The position numbers and the translations under genes are program-made. Positions 35,598-46,166 of a stretch of 64,000 nucleotides of DNA are shown piece after piece. Position 1 is the stretch's first letter, and every line of letters starts with the position of its first letter. The notes below the pieces were generated by a model, which saw only the letters and a program-made list of their open reading frames with translations, had not been told where the DNA came from and did no database searches. Source of the DNA: Budvicia diplopodorum (GTDB lineage: Bacteria; Pseudomonadota; Gammaproteobacteria; Enterobacterales; Enterobacteriaceae); contig NZ_WOYF01000005.1 in NCBI RefSeq assembly GCF_009800925.1, forward strand, positions 62,001 through 126,000, written 5' to 3'.

Positions 35598-38201
35598 TTA
35601 CTGACAGTTGACCGTGATTTTCTGGTGCCATTGCGACTCTGGGCTATCTTCCGGCAGTTTCGGTAACCGGAACTGACACTGTTTATCGCGCCCCCAAGAG
35701 ACGATGAGTACCTCATCCTTGCGCGCATCTAACCCGGTCAGGTACGCCAGCCCGTTATTGCCAACGATACCGGCTTCTTCATCCTGACCTTCGGCGGTCA
35801 CCATCGCGCCTACCGGAATAGCCGGAGAATGTTGAATAATCACCATCGCCCGGCGGCCAACCCGCGTGGCAAAGCGTAACAGCACTACCGCGCCCTCTGT
35901 CGGCACCACTTTTTTGGTAGATTCTTTTAGCTCCACCGTTGGCGCATCCTGAGTGTCTAAACTGACGGTGTTGTAGCGGTAAGGGCTAAGGTAGGTGACC
36001 ACGGCGCGCCCCCAGCGGTCGGTTTTAACGTTGTTATTGCTGGAGACGCCGATGCCCGGGGCATCCGCCGTTTCCACGATGCCAATGGTGTCACCCATAC
36101 GTTGGGATAACAGCACGCCGCCTTTATATAAGACTATGCCGCCCGACATGCCGGCTGAAAACTGGTCACCATAGTCACTGTGGCTGACCGAGGTATTGAG
36201 CATGGCTAAGCTGGCGTTATGGGATAGTGAGGCCGACTCGCTGAAGTTATCTTTATAGTCTCGCTGCACGTTAAGGCTGTACGACATCGGGTTGTCCTGC
36301 TGCCCGCCGGAGAACCCGACCGACTGGCTATAGCGCTTATCTTTATTGCGCGTCAGGTTGTAGTTAATCGAGTTATAGTTTTTATCCCGCTCCCCCCACC
36401 GTAGTGGCAGGCTCACGCCCAGATTAACCGTATTGTCGTTATCCCCTTTGCCATTTTTGTTGTAGCTGTACGACAGGCTGATGCTGGCAGGCCCGGCCAT
36501 AAAACCGTACCCGGCCGACGCTGAGGTGGTTTTTTCCGAGGTACGGTAATAACGGTCCTGACTAAGAGAGATATACAGGTTGCCGTAATCCTGCATACCC
36601 TGATTGATATTGGCTTCCACCCGGCTACGGCGGCGTTTGTTCCACAGGCTGTCGCCCTCTTCGTAATCGCCGTCATAGCCACCGTCGCGGTAATTATTGC
36701 GGCCGTTAAACTCAGAAAAGGAGAGAAAGTGCTCAGACCGGTATTGATAGCCCAAAATGCGCAGGCCGGTATTGGTATCGTCAAACTGTTTAGCGTATAG
36801 CAGGCGTATCGCGGTACCGTTTTGTGTGTCCTTATCGTGGGTCTTGGTGGCGTGGTCATAGGCATAGCGAGCCTGAGCGAGGTCTAAAGCAAACGCGCCG
36901 ATACTGCCAATATTCCATGCGGCCCCCATGGCGACGGATTGATAGTTATCAGAAGCCAGCCCTGAGGTATTGAGGGTAAATAGTTCAAACCCGCGCTCAA
37001 TGCTCAATGCACCCATCATCGGTTTATCCGACTGGCTGTCGCGGTATTCCCCCATGGACACGCTGTAGCGAAACGCTCCGGGCCGTATCATATTGGGCAG
37101 TGCGGTATAGGGCACCGAGAACTTCTGCTCCGTGCCGTCGGTCTCCTCAACGGTCACATCCAAATCGGCACCGACCTGCCCGGTATACAGGTCATCAATG
37201 GCAAACGCGCCCGGCGTCAGGGTTTTGCTGTAAATAATATTCCCGCGCTGGCGCACAATCAGCCGGGCGTTGGTCCGTGCGGTGCCTCTAATGACCGGAG
37301 CATAGGTGAACTGGGATTCCAAAATCATCCTTTCGTTGGTGCCCAGCGTGACGCCCCGCAGAGGGATAACGCCCATGATGCTGCTGGGGGTATAGGTATA
37401 AATATCACCGGCGGAAACTTTGGAGCGCAGCGCCGTCACATTGCGTTCGGCATACAGCCTATCGTGATTGGTTTGCCAACCTTTATGGGCATTTTTATTG
37501 AAAGTATCAAAGCTATACACCCGCCACGCCCCGGCGTTCGCCACGCTGTTGAGGCTGATATACGAGTTATTACTGGTTGTGTCTTTGCTCCCTTCACCGC
37601 TGCCTTTTTGGCTTGAGTTATAAAAGTAGCCGCTGTAGCCGGTGCGTATGGCCGGCGTGCCGTCGTCCCACTCGGTGGGTGAAATCATTTGAAAGCGCAG
37701 GCTGTTCACCGCTTCCTGCGGCACGGTCAAGCGGAGCTGTTGATGTGAATCGTCATAAAACACTTTAGCGGCAGGAATACGCTGCGCCAGATCGTCGCAC
37801 ACTTCGGCAGGCGGCTGTTGTTCTGATGTAGAGGCTTTCAGCGGAGTTTGCCAGTCGTCATACAGCTCGGTTTTTACCCCCACCTCGTTCAATAGCTGGC
37901 GGTTAAGGCAGGGGACAACCTCTTTTCCTCCCGGCTGTGCAATGAAATTAACGTCATAAACTTCCGCTACTCGATCGTTAACCACCACCTCAACGCGCTT
38001 CATTCCCGGCGCGATGGCGTTTTTGTAGAGGAAAATATCCGGCGTCGCGCCGTTTTTATCCTGACGCAAAAAGATGCTCTCAAATTCACTGTCGTTTTCT
38101 TCTGCCCAGACGCCGGAAGAAAACGACAGTAAAATCGAGGCGGCAAGGACCGATAGCGTATGTTTATTAGTGATAGCGGCACGTTGAGCTGGCTGGGTCA
38201 T
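35598..38201 (-). CDS. Outer-membrane fimbrial usher, operon 1
   Basis: The product is about 867 residues with a signal peptide ending near SSGVWA. It has the usher layout: N-terminal chaperone-binding domain (SEFESIFLRQDKN...), the 24-strand barrel with a plug domain (RQRGNIIYSKTLTPGAFAID; DLYTGQVGADLDVTVEETDG) and C-terminal domains with GIVGNNGLAYLTGL. ATG 38201 is preferred over the in-frame 38246 start because it begins just before the signal peptide. It forms the secretion pore where pilins are polymerised. The chaperone gene follows 55 bases later. Confidence 0.94.
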   Translation of the reverse strand: MTQPAQRAAITNKHTLSVLAASILLSFSSGVWAEENDSEFESIFLRQDKNGATPDIFLYKNAIAPGMKRVEVVVNDRVAEVYDVNFIAQPGGKEVVPCLNRQLLNEVGVKTELYDDWQTPLKASTSEQQPPAEVCDDLAQRIPAAKVFYDDSHQQLRLTVPQEAVNSLRFQMISPTEWDDGTPAIRTGYSGYFYNSSQKGSGEGSKDTTSNNSYISLNSVANAGAWRVYSFDTFNKNAHKGWQTNHDRLYAERNVTALRSKVSAGDIYTYTPSSIMGVIPLRGVTLGTNERMILESQFTYAPVIRGTARTNARLIVRQRGNIIYSKTLTPGAFAIDDLYTGQVGADLDVTVEETDGTEQKFSVPYTALPNMIRPGAFRYSVSMGEYRDSQSDKPMMGALSIERGFELFTLNTSGLASDNYQSVAMGAAWNIGSIGAFALDLAQARYAYDHATKTHDKDTQNGTAIRLLYAKQFDDTNTGLRILGYQYRSEHFLSFSEFNGRNNYRDGGYDGDYEEGDSLWNKRRRSRVEANINQGMQDYGNLYISLSQDRYYRTSEKTTSASAGYGFMAGPASISLSYSYNKNGKGDNDNTVNLGVSLPLRWGERDKNYNSINYNLTRNKDKRYSQSVGFSGGQQDNPMSYSLNVQRDYKDNFSESASLSHNASLAMLNTSVSHSDYGDQFSAGMSGGIVLYKGGVLLSQRMGDTIGIVETADAPGIGVSSNNNVKTDRWGRAVVTYLSPYRYNTVSLDTQDAPTVELKESTKKVVPTEGAVVLLRFATRVGRRAMVIIQHSPAIPVGAMVTAEGQDEEAGIVGNNGLAYLTGLDARKDEVLIVSWGRDKQCQFRLPKLPEDSPESQWHQKITVNCQ

Positions 38202-38294
38202 TTTTCTTTTTAGTCCTTTAAGTGTGGGGCATATCCACCACGACAATCACTGTCGTGGTGGTATTAACGATCTCAGGCTAGTGTCATTGCGTGA

Positions 38295-38882
38295 TTAGAA
38301 ATAGGAGATAGTAAAGTCAGCCACACCGGTCACATTACCGGCGGTTACACCCGTGGTCAGCGACTTATAGGCAGCTTTGTAGTTCAGCGTTACATCACCT
38401 GATGAGCCAATTTGCGGCAATGGTAAGCCTGGGTCTTCGTTCGTACCGTTGTTTAAATCGATTTGAGAGGTACCATTTTGCCGCAGTATAGCAATAGCCA
38501 CGTTTGTCGCAGGCGTGAGAGTAGCAGTGTTAGCCATAACGTTCGTATCGTCATCCGGGAAATTGGCCGAGATAAAGCGTGTGCGAACGTTGTTCAATGC
38601 GGTGGTTGCTTCACATCCGGTTAGTCGGATGGAGAAAGGCGTTGGCTCGGCATAGGTACCAACAGCCGCATTCAGGGTAGTGGTGGTGACATTAGGCAGC
38701 CTGAGGGTTGCAGAAATCGGAGCCCCTGTTACCACACTGTCGGCCGTGACAGACGCGACCGAGGTACAGGCTGAACTAGTGACCAGACCATTGAAAGTAA
38801 TCGTTCCATCAGCAGCCTGTACGCCAGCGCTGCTTAAAGCAGTGGCGACGACAGAAGCTAAAAGATATTTATTAAATTTCAT
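38295..38882 (-). CDS. Major fimbrial subunit, operon 1
   Basis: The 195-residue precursor starts MKFNKYLLASVVATALSSAG, with a signal peptide cut near GVQA-ADGTITF. The mature part has the type 1-like pilin pattern: GTITFNGLVTSSACT, a second Cys in IRLTGCEAT for the disulfide, and the C-terminal donor strand VADFTISYF. ATG 38882 has GGAG close upstream and is preferred to 38894. As the first gene of the operon it should be the main shaft pilin. Confidence 0.92.
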   Translation of the reverse strand: MKFNKYLLASVVATALSSAGVQAADGTITFNGLVTSSACTSVASVTADSVVTGAPISATLRLPNVTTTTLNAAVGTYAEPTPFSIRLTGCEATTALNNVRTRFISANFPDDDTNVMANTATLTPATNVAIAILRQNGTSQIDLNNGTNEDPGLPLPQIGSSGDVTLNYKAAYKSLTTGVTAGNVTGVADFTISYF

Positions 38883-39921
38883 AACAAACTCCATGTTAGT
38901 ATTAAATTAACTAAGTTAAATAACCAATCCTGTTATATTTTTGGCTATACTTTCATAAAATGAGTCATCGATAAGCACCCTAACAAGAAGGTAGCCAAAC
39001 TCGACCCATGTAAATATCCTCATATTTATATATAAGAATTAGGCTTCCAAATGAGTTCATTTAGAATATAAGTTACTGGGGATTAATTTGTTCTATGACC
39101 AATTCCCTCTGCGCCCAGCGGCGTTAAAAAAGTGTTAAAATATCGAATTCGGCTATAATTTAATATTCAATAATGTTCTCTCAGAGCGCTTAGCCCTGTT
39201 TGATAAATTACCCTGAGGTAGATTTCCTTTTCTTGGCGTATTATATCAACAAGCGTTGCATTTGGAATATATGATCGTCATAACATATCAATTAAGTATT
39301 TAATACTAAATTAACCATAAAATTCACCATAAATAATATGTAATAAAATATAAAATAAGTGATTCAACCGATAAAAGATCGTTACAAACTATTATTCACT
39401 TGATAATAACTGAGGATAACCCGCATATAATTATTAAATAATTTTTGACATTTCAAAAATACGGGTAAATAGGTGATAAAAACTCGCACCCCCACCATTA
39501 TTAATTTCATATAAATAAATCAATAAAAAAATATGAAATGTCATAAGAGTTACTTTCACCTCAATACAACCATTAACAATTGAAATTAATTTGCTTATTA
39601 ACTTTAACATGGCAGCTATGATTATATGGACAAATCGATTGAAATAAGCGTGTTTATATGTCTATTTCTCTCAACCCAATAGCGTGTGAAACTTCAACAA
39701 CAAAAGAATAGTAATGTGATGTATCTATCCTAATTAACTCATTTTAATGAGAGCTAGGGACTAAATTTGAAACTATAAATAGCCCCTTTAACCAACGATA
39801 TAAATCTCATCTCTTCAGAAAACAAAAATGACATTGCCGTTTGCCCCAGACAGAAATAATATCTAGGCGAGCCTGCGAGTAAGCTTTCACGCCATTGCCG
39901 GATAGGCATGACAACATCACT
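38883..39921. promoter_or_regulatory. Long AT-rich region upstream of fimbrial operon 1
   Basis: About 1 kb carries no convincing gene on either strand. It is clearly more AT-rich than its surroundings and full of A/T tracts, as expected for a fimbrial promoter silenced by H-NS. I looked for a pair of inverted repeats like those of the fim switch and did not find one by eye. Confidence 0.5.
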
Positions 39922-40782
39922 ATGGATAACCCTATTATGACCACATTTCTTTTCCTTTCCGTACTGGCGGCAGCGTTACTACATGCAGGATGGAATGCCT
40001 TGGTCAAATTCGGACCGGATCGGTTTTTGGGCGTAGCGCTAATGGCGTTTCTCTCTGGGATTATCTCGACCGTCGGGCTATTTTTTGTCGAGCTTCCTGC
40101 GTTAGGCGCCCTACCGTGGCTTGCGCTTTCAATGCTGTTTCACACCGGATATTGCCTGTTCCTCAGCCGGGCCTACGCCAGCGGAGACTTAGGACAGGTC
40201 TACCCTATTGCCAGAGGCAGCGCGCCGCTATTAGCTGCATTGTTAAGCTGGCTGATCCTAAAAGAAGTGCCGCCGCTACTGGGAATGCTGGGCGCAATGA
40301 TACTGGTCAGTGGCGTATTATTGATGGCGGTATCGGGTCGTAAAACAGCATCCGCAATGAGCCGCACTACGCTGGTGTATGCTCTCATCACCGCCATGTT
40401 TACCGCCTGCTATACCTTATCGGACGGAGCCGGATCGCGAGCTAGCCTGCATCCAATAAGCTATACCCTGTGGCTATTTTCTATTAACGGCTGGATTATG
40501 GGGATGATTCTGTACTGGAAATATAAATCATCCAGTTGGCGGCTGATCAAGGCCCATTGGCAGCCGGGCGTGATTGGCGGCACGATGTCATTAATTTCAT
40601 ACGGCATTGCTATTTGGGCAATGAGCAAGGCCCCGATTGCGTTGGTCGCCGCCCTGCGGGAAACCAGCGTACTATTTGCCATGGTGATATCCGTCTATTT
40701 GCTGAAAGAGCCATTGGGCAAAATGCGGGCGCTATCCGGTCTGGTGATTGTGGCGGGCGTTATGATTACTCGACTCGGCTAA
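39922..40782 (+). CDS. EamA/DMT-family transporter
   Basis: The protein of about 286 residues has ten predicted membrane helices in two EamA repeats (AALLHAGWNALVKFGPDRFL at the start, SLISYGIAIWAMSKAPIALV and AALRETSVLFAMVISVYLLK in the second). The ALRETSVLFA segment is typical of a subgroup of small-metabolite exporters. The start is ATG 39922 or ATG 39937; neither has a strong ribosome binding site. It reads divergently from fimbrial operon 1. Substrate unknown. Confidence 0.85.
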   Translation: MDNPIMTTFLFLSVLAAALLHAGWNALVKFGPDRFLGVALMAFLSGIISTVGLFFVELPALGALPWLALSMLFHTGYCLFLSRAYASGDLGQVYPIARGSAPLLAALLSWLILKEVPPLLGMLGAMILVSGVLLMAVSGRKTASAMSRTTLVYALITAMFTACYTLSDGAGSRASLHPISYTLWLFSINGWIMGMILYWKYKSSSWRLIKAHWQPGVIGGTMSLISYGIAIWAMSKAPIALVAALRETSVLFAMVISVYLLKEPLGKMRALSGLVIVAGVMITRLG

Positions 40783-40954
40783 TTTGGGCCAATAGACAGC
40801 ATATAATGCTGCCCTGATGAAAATATTCATAACTGGCTTTCCAACTAATTCGTTATAATAGCTCGATCAAAATGTAAAATTTTGAACCAGACCGTATAAA
40901 AATAAATCAGCCCGGAACTCGGGCCGATAAAATTTGAATGAGCATACATACATC

Positions 40955-43039
40955 ATGAATAATACAACTCCAATCCGCGAGCTCACGCTGCGTGGTATTA
41001 TTATCGGTGCATTGATTACTGTCATATTTACTGCATCAAACGTCTATTTGGGACTAAAAGTCGGATTAACGTTCTCGTCAGCCATACCGGCCGCTGTAAT
41101 TTCTATGGCCGTCTTACGGCTTTTCTCAGGTTCCAACATTTTAGAAAATAACATGGTACAGACGCAGGCTTCTGCCGCCGGTACGCTGTCATCCGTTATT
41201 TTTATCCTGCCGGGATTATTGATGATCGGCTACTGGCAGAGCTTCCCGTTCTGGCAAACGCTGCTGATCTGCGCCTCTGGCGGTATGCTCGGAGTGGTAT
41301 TCTCCATTCCTCTGCGCCATGCGATGGTGGTCAAAAGCCACCTGCCTTATCCGGAAGGCGTGGCCGCCGCTGAAATTCTCAAGGCGGGTTGTAATGACTA
41401 TGTCGATGAAAATGACCAGCTGCAAGACAACAAAATTGACAATGCCACGGGCGAAGCTAAAGACAGCGGCTTTCGTGACATTCTGTTCGGTGGCTTTATT
41501 GCAGCAGCCGTCAGCTTTGCCACTAACGGCTTACGGTTATTATCTGACGGAGCTAGCTATTGGTTCACTCAGGGCCGGGCTATTTTCCAAATTCCCGTTG
41601 GTTTCTCATTAGCGTTATTGAGTGCCGGTTACCTGATTGGTATTGCTTCCGGTATCGCCATTTTAATTGGTACTTTCATCGCCTGGGGCGTGGCTATTCC
41701 GGTTATCAGCGCATCGTTAGACGTTCCGGAAGGGATGTCTATCGGTGGCTTTGCCATGAAGCTGTGGTCTAGCAATGTGCGCTTTATCGGTGCCGGTACG
41801 CTGGCGATTGCCGCTATCTGGACGCTGTTAACCCTGATCAAACCTATTGTTGAAGGGATGAAAACCTCCCTGCGCTCGCTGAATGCGAAGAATACAGGCG
41901 AAGTCATTCCAAGAACCGAGCTAGACTTATCTCCGAAGCTTGTTCTGCTGATAAGCGTTGCCATGTTTCTGGTACTTATCGCCACGTTCTACTCGTTTGT
42001 ATCTGATAGTGGGTTATCTGAAGTCACCGCCTGGGGCTTAGTCATCGGCTCAGTTATTTTTGCCTTTTTGATTGGCTTTCTGGTTGCCGCAGCCTGCGGC
42101 TATATGGCCGGTCTGGTTGGTTCGTCAGCCAGCCCAATATCAGGTATTGGTATCATTGCCGTTACGGTAATTTCGCTGTTACTGCTGTTTATGGGCGGAT
42201 TAAACGGCATGCTCGATACGCCAAAAGGGACTAACTTTGCTACCGCGCTGGCTATCTTTACCACCAGTGCCGTGCTGGCAATTGCGACCATCTCCAATGA
42301 CAACCTACAGGATTTAAAAACCGGTTATCTGGTCAAAGCCACGCCGTGGCGTCAGCAGGTTGCGCTGTTAATTGGTTGTATTGTCGGAGCCGCCGTTATC
42401 GCACCGGTTTTGGATCTGCTCTATGAAGCCTACGGTTTTAGCGGCGCGGTTCCTCGTCCGGGAATGGATCCTAATCAGGTTCTGTCAGCACCGCAGGCAA
42501 CCTTAATGACCACCATTGCCAAAGGCATTTTCTCTCATCAGCTTGAGTGGACAATGATCGTTATTGGTTTGGTGATTGGTGCCGTCGTGATCGTTATCGA
42601 TCTGTTGCTGGCAAAGAAAGGCAGTAACATGCGTATTCCTGCGCTGGCAGTTGGTATGGGTATCTATTTACCGCCGTCAATTACTGCACCGCTGATTATT
42701 GGTTCAGTGCTTTCATGGATTATATCCAGTCAGGTTAAAAAGAAAGCCAAAGCCCAGAACGCAGATTTTGCCACCATGTTTAAGCCGGTAGAACGTAAAG
42801 GTGCTCTAATTGCTTCAGGCCTGATCGTAGGTGAAAGCCTGGTTGGCGTAACGCTGGCAGTATTGATTGTTATCAGTATCACCAACGGCGGTAGCGATGC
42901 ACCACTGTCGATTGAATCATGGCTGAAGCCTATCTTTGGCGACTCCGGGCTAACTCAGCAGTTGCTGGGTCTGCTAGTGTTCGTGGCCATTTGTGCCCTA
43001 TTTGTTCGTCGCGTTCTTCGCGCAGCTAAGGCCAAATAA
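40955..43039 (+). CDS. OPT-family oligopeptide transporter
   Basis: The 694-residue membrane protein has about 14-16 helices and the OPT family pattern: TLRGIIIGALITVIFTASNV, SNVYLGLKVGLTFSSAIPAA, SHLPYPEGVAAAEILKAG and GLVGSSASPISGIGI. OPT proteins take up small peptides or metal-chelate complexes with protons. ATG 40955 starts at MNNTTPIRELTLRG; a TTG at 40934 is in frame but less likely. A hairpin (CCCG, GAACT loop, CGGG, about 40911-40923) lies just upstream and could mark the end of the EamA transcript. Confidence 0.92.
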   Translation: MNNTTPIRELTLRGIIIGALITVIFTASNVYLGLKVGLTFSSAIPAAVISMAVLRLFSGSNILENNMVQTQASAAGTLSSVIFILPGLLMIGYWQSFPFWQTLLICASGGMLGVVFSIPLRHAMVVKSHLPYPEGVAAAEILKAGCNDYVDENDQLQDNKIDNATGEAKDSGFRDILFGGFIAAAVSFATNGLRLLSDGASYWFTQGRAIFQIPVGFSLALLSAGYLIGIASGIAILIGTFIAWGVAIPVISASLDVPEGMSIGGFAMKLWSSNVRFIGAGTLAIAAIWTLLTLIKPIVEGMKTSLRSLNAKNTGEVIPRTELDLSPKLVLLISVAMFLVLIATFYSFVSDSGLSEVTAWGLVIGSVIFAFLIGFLVAAACGYMAGLVGSSASPISGIGIIAVTVISLLLLFMGGLNGMLDTPKGTNFATALAIFTTSAVLAIATISNDNLQDLKTGYLVKATPWRQQVALLIGCIVGAAVIAPVLDLLYEAYGFSGAVPRPGMDPNQVLSAPQATLMTTIAKGIFSHQLEWTMIVIGLVIGAVVIVIDLLLAKKGSNMRIPALAVGMGIYLPPSITAPLIIGSVLSWIISSQVKKKAKAQNADFATMFKPVERKGALIASGLIVGESLVGVTLAVLIVISITNGGSDAPLSIESWLKPIFGDSGLTQQLLGLLVFVAICALFVRRVLRAAKAK

Positions 43040-43076
43040 CCGGAACTTTACTGCCCGACGATCAATCGGTAACGAA

Positions 43077-43118
43077 ACAGGCGACCACCGTTTATCCGGT
43101 GTGTCGCCTGTTTTTTTT
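43077..43118 (+). terminator. Strong intrinsic terminator after the OPT transporter gene
   Basis: ACAGGCGACCACCG (43077-43090) pairs with CCGGTGTGTCGCCTGT (43096-43111) and a run of T follows to 43118. The rest of the gap to 43383 shows no gene and should hold the promoter of the next transporter. Confidence 0.93.
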
Positions 43119-43383
43119 CTCCGCCATTTTAGTTACCAACAGCACGTTTTCATTCATCTGGACTGTTTTGTCGCCAGAAAAATATTATGATGTTTCCTTC
43201 AATTATATGATTAGCAATAATTGGGTGTTGTACGATATTCAACCTATTTTTATTAACCGACAGGTGGCTTTCTGCCTCGGCTCAATCCTTATCTGATTGG
43301 TTATAGGATAAAGACATTACGTTACCTTCATTATCTCACTGGCTACTGAGATACCAATTCTGCCCGACAGAGTGGAAAACATA

Positions 43384-44856
43384 ATGGATAAAATAACTCA
43401 GCTAAAACCTATTCCTTCCCTGATTGCCGTCGCCATTACGTTGATTATCTGGTTTGTTATTCCCACCCCACAAAACGTCACGCCTAATGCATGGCATCTT
43501 CTGGCGCTGTTCGTTGGAACCATTGCCGCCATTATCGGCAAAGCAATGCCTATCGGGGCTATTTCAATCATTGCCATTGCTCTGGTGGCGTTAACCGGCG
43601 TGACCAATCCGGGTAAGCCGGGCGCGGCGTTGAATGATGCCTTGAGCGGTTTTTCTAACCAGCTTATTTGGCTTATCGGTATTTCAATTATGGTATCTCA
43701 AAGCCTGAACAAAACAGGCTTAGGTGCCCGCATCGGTTACTATTTTATTTCACTGTTTGGCAAAAGCACCTTGGGTATTGCCTATGCGCTGGCCATTGCC
43801 GAAACGACTCTGGCACCGGTCACCCCAAGCAATACTGCCCGCGGCGGCGGCATAATTCACCCAATTATGCGTTCTATTGCCGATAGCTTTAATTCAAAGC
43901 CAGAGCCGGGTTCAACAGAAAAAATTGGGCGTTATTTGTCACTGGTTAACTACAATATCAACCCAATCACGTCAGCCATGTTTATTACCGCAACGGCGCC
44001 TAACCCCCTGATCGTCAGCTTAATTATGAAAGGAACAGACCCCAGTTTTGAGCTAAGCTGGGGAATGTGGGCCATCGCAGCGCTGCTTCCGGCGATTGCC
44101 TCTTTGATCGTGGTTCCGCTGGTCATTTATTGGCTCTATCCGCCGGAAATTAAGCGCACGCCAAACGCACAGGTTTTCGCTAAAGATAAACTGAACGAAC
44201 TAGGGCCAATATCGCTGTCTGAAAAGATCACCCTCTCGGTGTTTGGCTTATTGCTGTTACTGTGGGCGGGTATTCCTACGTTCTTCTTCGGTGAAGGCTG
44301 GGAGGTAAACCCGACAACGGCAGCCTTTATTGGTTTGTCCATTCTGCTGATAACCGGCGTATTAAGCTGGGATGATTTACTAAAAAATAAAGGCGCGTGG
44401 GATACGGTGGTATGGTTTGCCGCACTGGTGATGATGGCAACCTTCCTCGGTAAACTCGGCTTGATCGGCTGGCTGTCTCAGGCCGTTGGCGGGGCAATTG
44501 ATAACTTAGGCATTGGCTGGATCGGCGGCACGATTTTGCTGGTCATAGTCTATGTCTATTCACATTACTTTTTTGCCAGTACCACCGCGCATATTACCGC
44601 GATGTTCGCCGCCTTCTTTACTGCCGGTCTGGCGTTGGGCGCACCTCCGGCGCTTCTAGCTTTAATTTTAGCCTTTTCATCTTCCCTTATGATGTCCCTG
44701 ACCCATTACGGAACGGGCACCGCGCCTATCATCTTTGGTTCAGGCTACGCCACGCTGAGCGAATGGTGGAAGACCGGGTTTATTCTCAGCGTAGTGAACC
44801 TCATTATCTGGATCACCATCGGTGGAATGTGGTGGAAATGGCTGGGCTATTGGTAA
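43384..44856 (+). CDS. DASS-family dicarboxylate/citrate-type transporter
   Basis: The 490-residue membrane protein belongs to the divalent anion:Na+ symporter family, close to the CitT/TtdT branch (organic acid antiporters). It carries both substrate-binding signatures: the first SNT motif in APVTPSNTARGGGIIHPIMR and a second ASTTAHITAM stretch near residue 400. About 12 helices are predicted. The likely substrates are citrate, tartrate, succinate or similar acids; the exact one cannot be told. ATG 43384 has GGAAA upstream; the in-frame GTG 43372 is less likely. Confidence 0.88.
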   Translation: MDKITQLKPIPSLIAVAITLIIWFVIPTPQNVTPNAWHLLALFVGTIAAIIGKAMPIGAISIIAIALVALTGVTNPGKPGAALNDALSGFSNQLIWLIGISIMVSQSLNKTGLGARIGYYFISLFGKSTLGIAYALAIAETTLAPVTPSNTARGGGIIHPIMRSIADSFNSKPEPGSTEKIGRYLSLVNYNINPITSAMFITATAPNPLIVSLIMKGTDPSFELSWGMWAIAALLPAIASLIVVPLVIYWLYPPEIKRTPNAQVFAKDKLNELGPISLSEKITLSVFGLLLLLWAGIPTFFFGEGWEVNPTTAAFIGLSILLITGVLSWDDLLKNKGAWDTVVWFAALVMMATFLGKLGLIGWLSQAVGGAIDNLGIGWIGGTILLVIVYVYSHYFFASTTAHITAMFAAFFTAGLALGAPPALLALILAFSSSLMMSLTHYGTGTAPIIFGSGYATLSEWWKTGFILSVVNLIIWITIGGMWWKWLGYW

Positions 44857-44927
44857 AATTCAAGAAAAGGGTGAAAGCATCAGTGGATATTTATAATAGT
44901 GAATGTCCATATCTATCGCTAAAATGC

Positions 44928-44958
44928 AAAACGTCCAATGAGATACATTGGACGTTTT
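44928..44958. terminator. Bidirectional terminator between transporter and fimbrial operon 2
   Basis: AAAACGTCCAATG (44928-44940) pairs perfectly with CATTGGACGTTTT (44946-44958) around a 5-base loop. The A/T ends give a T run on each strand, so it can end both converging transcripts. Confidence 0.88.
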
Positions 44959-45032
44959 AATATGTCACCTATAGCAGGACTAGATAAGGATAATTTTTAA
45001 ACTGTATTCATTTCATCTCTGATAACCGCTAG

Positions 45033-46166
45033 CTAATTAAACGTCACCAGCATCTCAGCCGAGGCCGTAACTGGGCCGGCAGGTAAACTACTGCCGCCAG
45101 AGCACAGTCGCCAGGTCAGCTGGTTTACAATCGATTTATTGGATTCAGAGGCGCTGATGCTACCAATTTGAATCGGTGAGCTATCAAACCGCATGCCAGT
45201 CGCCGCATTACAGGCCCCACTGCCAGAAGTACCTGTATCAATTTCTCCGGTAATATATCCACCGCCCTGATCTAAGGACAGCCGAGTGAGTTGCCCCTGA
45301 TACAGACCAGATATCGCACGAAACTGCACATTAATACTTGCGCTAATATAATCGCTGGATTGGCCACAGTTAGTTACTAGCGGGTAGGTTTTTGTGGCTA
45401 ACTCAGCGCCCACTGTGCGTCTATGCATCACCGCACCAAAATCAATATTAGCGGTGGTATTGATGGTACATTCCAATGTGGAAATACGCATAGAGATATT
45501 ACTTGGGAAGATTTGAGTATATATACTACCAGGAGCCCCATCTGCATAGCTTGAGTAATAAAGAGGGCTAATTACGATACCCGGCGAGGAAACCTGAGTA
45601 CCATCGGCAACAATCACCCAAGTACCCTCGGCCCGGGCAGTCCGCATGTATCCACTGTCATAAAAGTTAGTAATATCCACCGTTCGCGGCGGCAGACACC
45701 ACGCCAAGGCTCCGGGAAGTGGATCAGTGATAGTATTCCCACCGGCGGTGGCCCAGGTTCTGGGTAGACCAATGGTACCACTCAGAGTTTCCACGGTGCC
45801 ATCGGACAACTTATAGGTTGCGGTAACTTTAGCGCGAGGAATAAGACCCACTCCCGGTGCAATTTGATAAGCCATATAGCCACCGATGTTGGTGAGCTCG
45901 CTCATAGTCATGCACCGGTTCGATATGGTTGATATATTGGCTATACCGTAAGGGGTAAACAATCCATTGCTGCCCATTGGATGCGCCACGTTGACGCCAA
46001 AGGGATATCCTTCCCAGACAATTCCGGTTCCTTTGCCGATGGTAACATTATAAGCCTGTAACGGAGCCACCAGTCCGAAAACCAGCAAACACAGGCCTGC
46101 GGCTTGGAATAATCGGGTTTTGACCATTGCTAGATGAGCGATAACGGCGGTCTTTATTTGGTTCAT
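45033..46166 (-). CDS. Fimbrial tip adhesin or terminal subunit, operon 2
   Basis: The 377-residue precursor has a signal peptide (about 1-38, ending PLQA) and two parts: an N-terminal domain (YNVTIGKGTGIVWEGYPFGV) with paired cysteines and a C-terminal pilin domain from about ECTINTTANIDFGAV to the final donor strand VTASAEMLVTFN. It is the last gene of the operon, and its start overlaps the usher stop by four bases. As a two-domain end subunit it is the likely adhesin. Confidence 0.85.
   Translation of the reverse strand: MNQIKTAVIAHLAMVKTRLFQAAGLCLLVFGLVAPLQAYNVTIGKGTGIVWEGYPFGVNVAHPMGSNGLFTPYGIANISTISNRCMTMSELTNIGGYMAYQIAPGVGLIPRAKVTATYKLSDGTVETLSGTIGLPRTWATAGGNTITDPLPGALAWCLPPRTVDITNFYDSGYMRTARAEGTWVIVADGTQVSSPGIVISPLYYSSYADGAPGSIYTQIFPSNISMRISTLECTINTTANIDFGAVMHRRTVGAELATKTYPLVTNCGQSSDYISASINVQFRAISGLYQGQLTRLSLDQGGGYITGEIDTGTSGSGACNAATGMRFDSSPIQIGSISASESNKSIVNQLTWRLCSGGSSLPAGPVTASAEMLVTFN

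Noticed and set aside
38883-39921. Invertible fim-type promoter switch
   Set aside because: No pair of inverted repeats and no tyrosine recombinase gene is present in the window.
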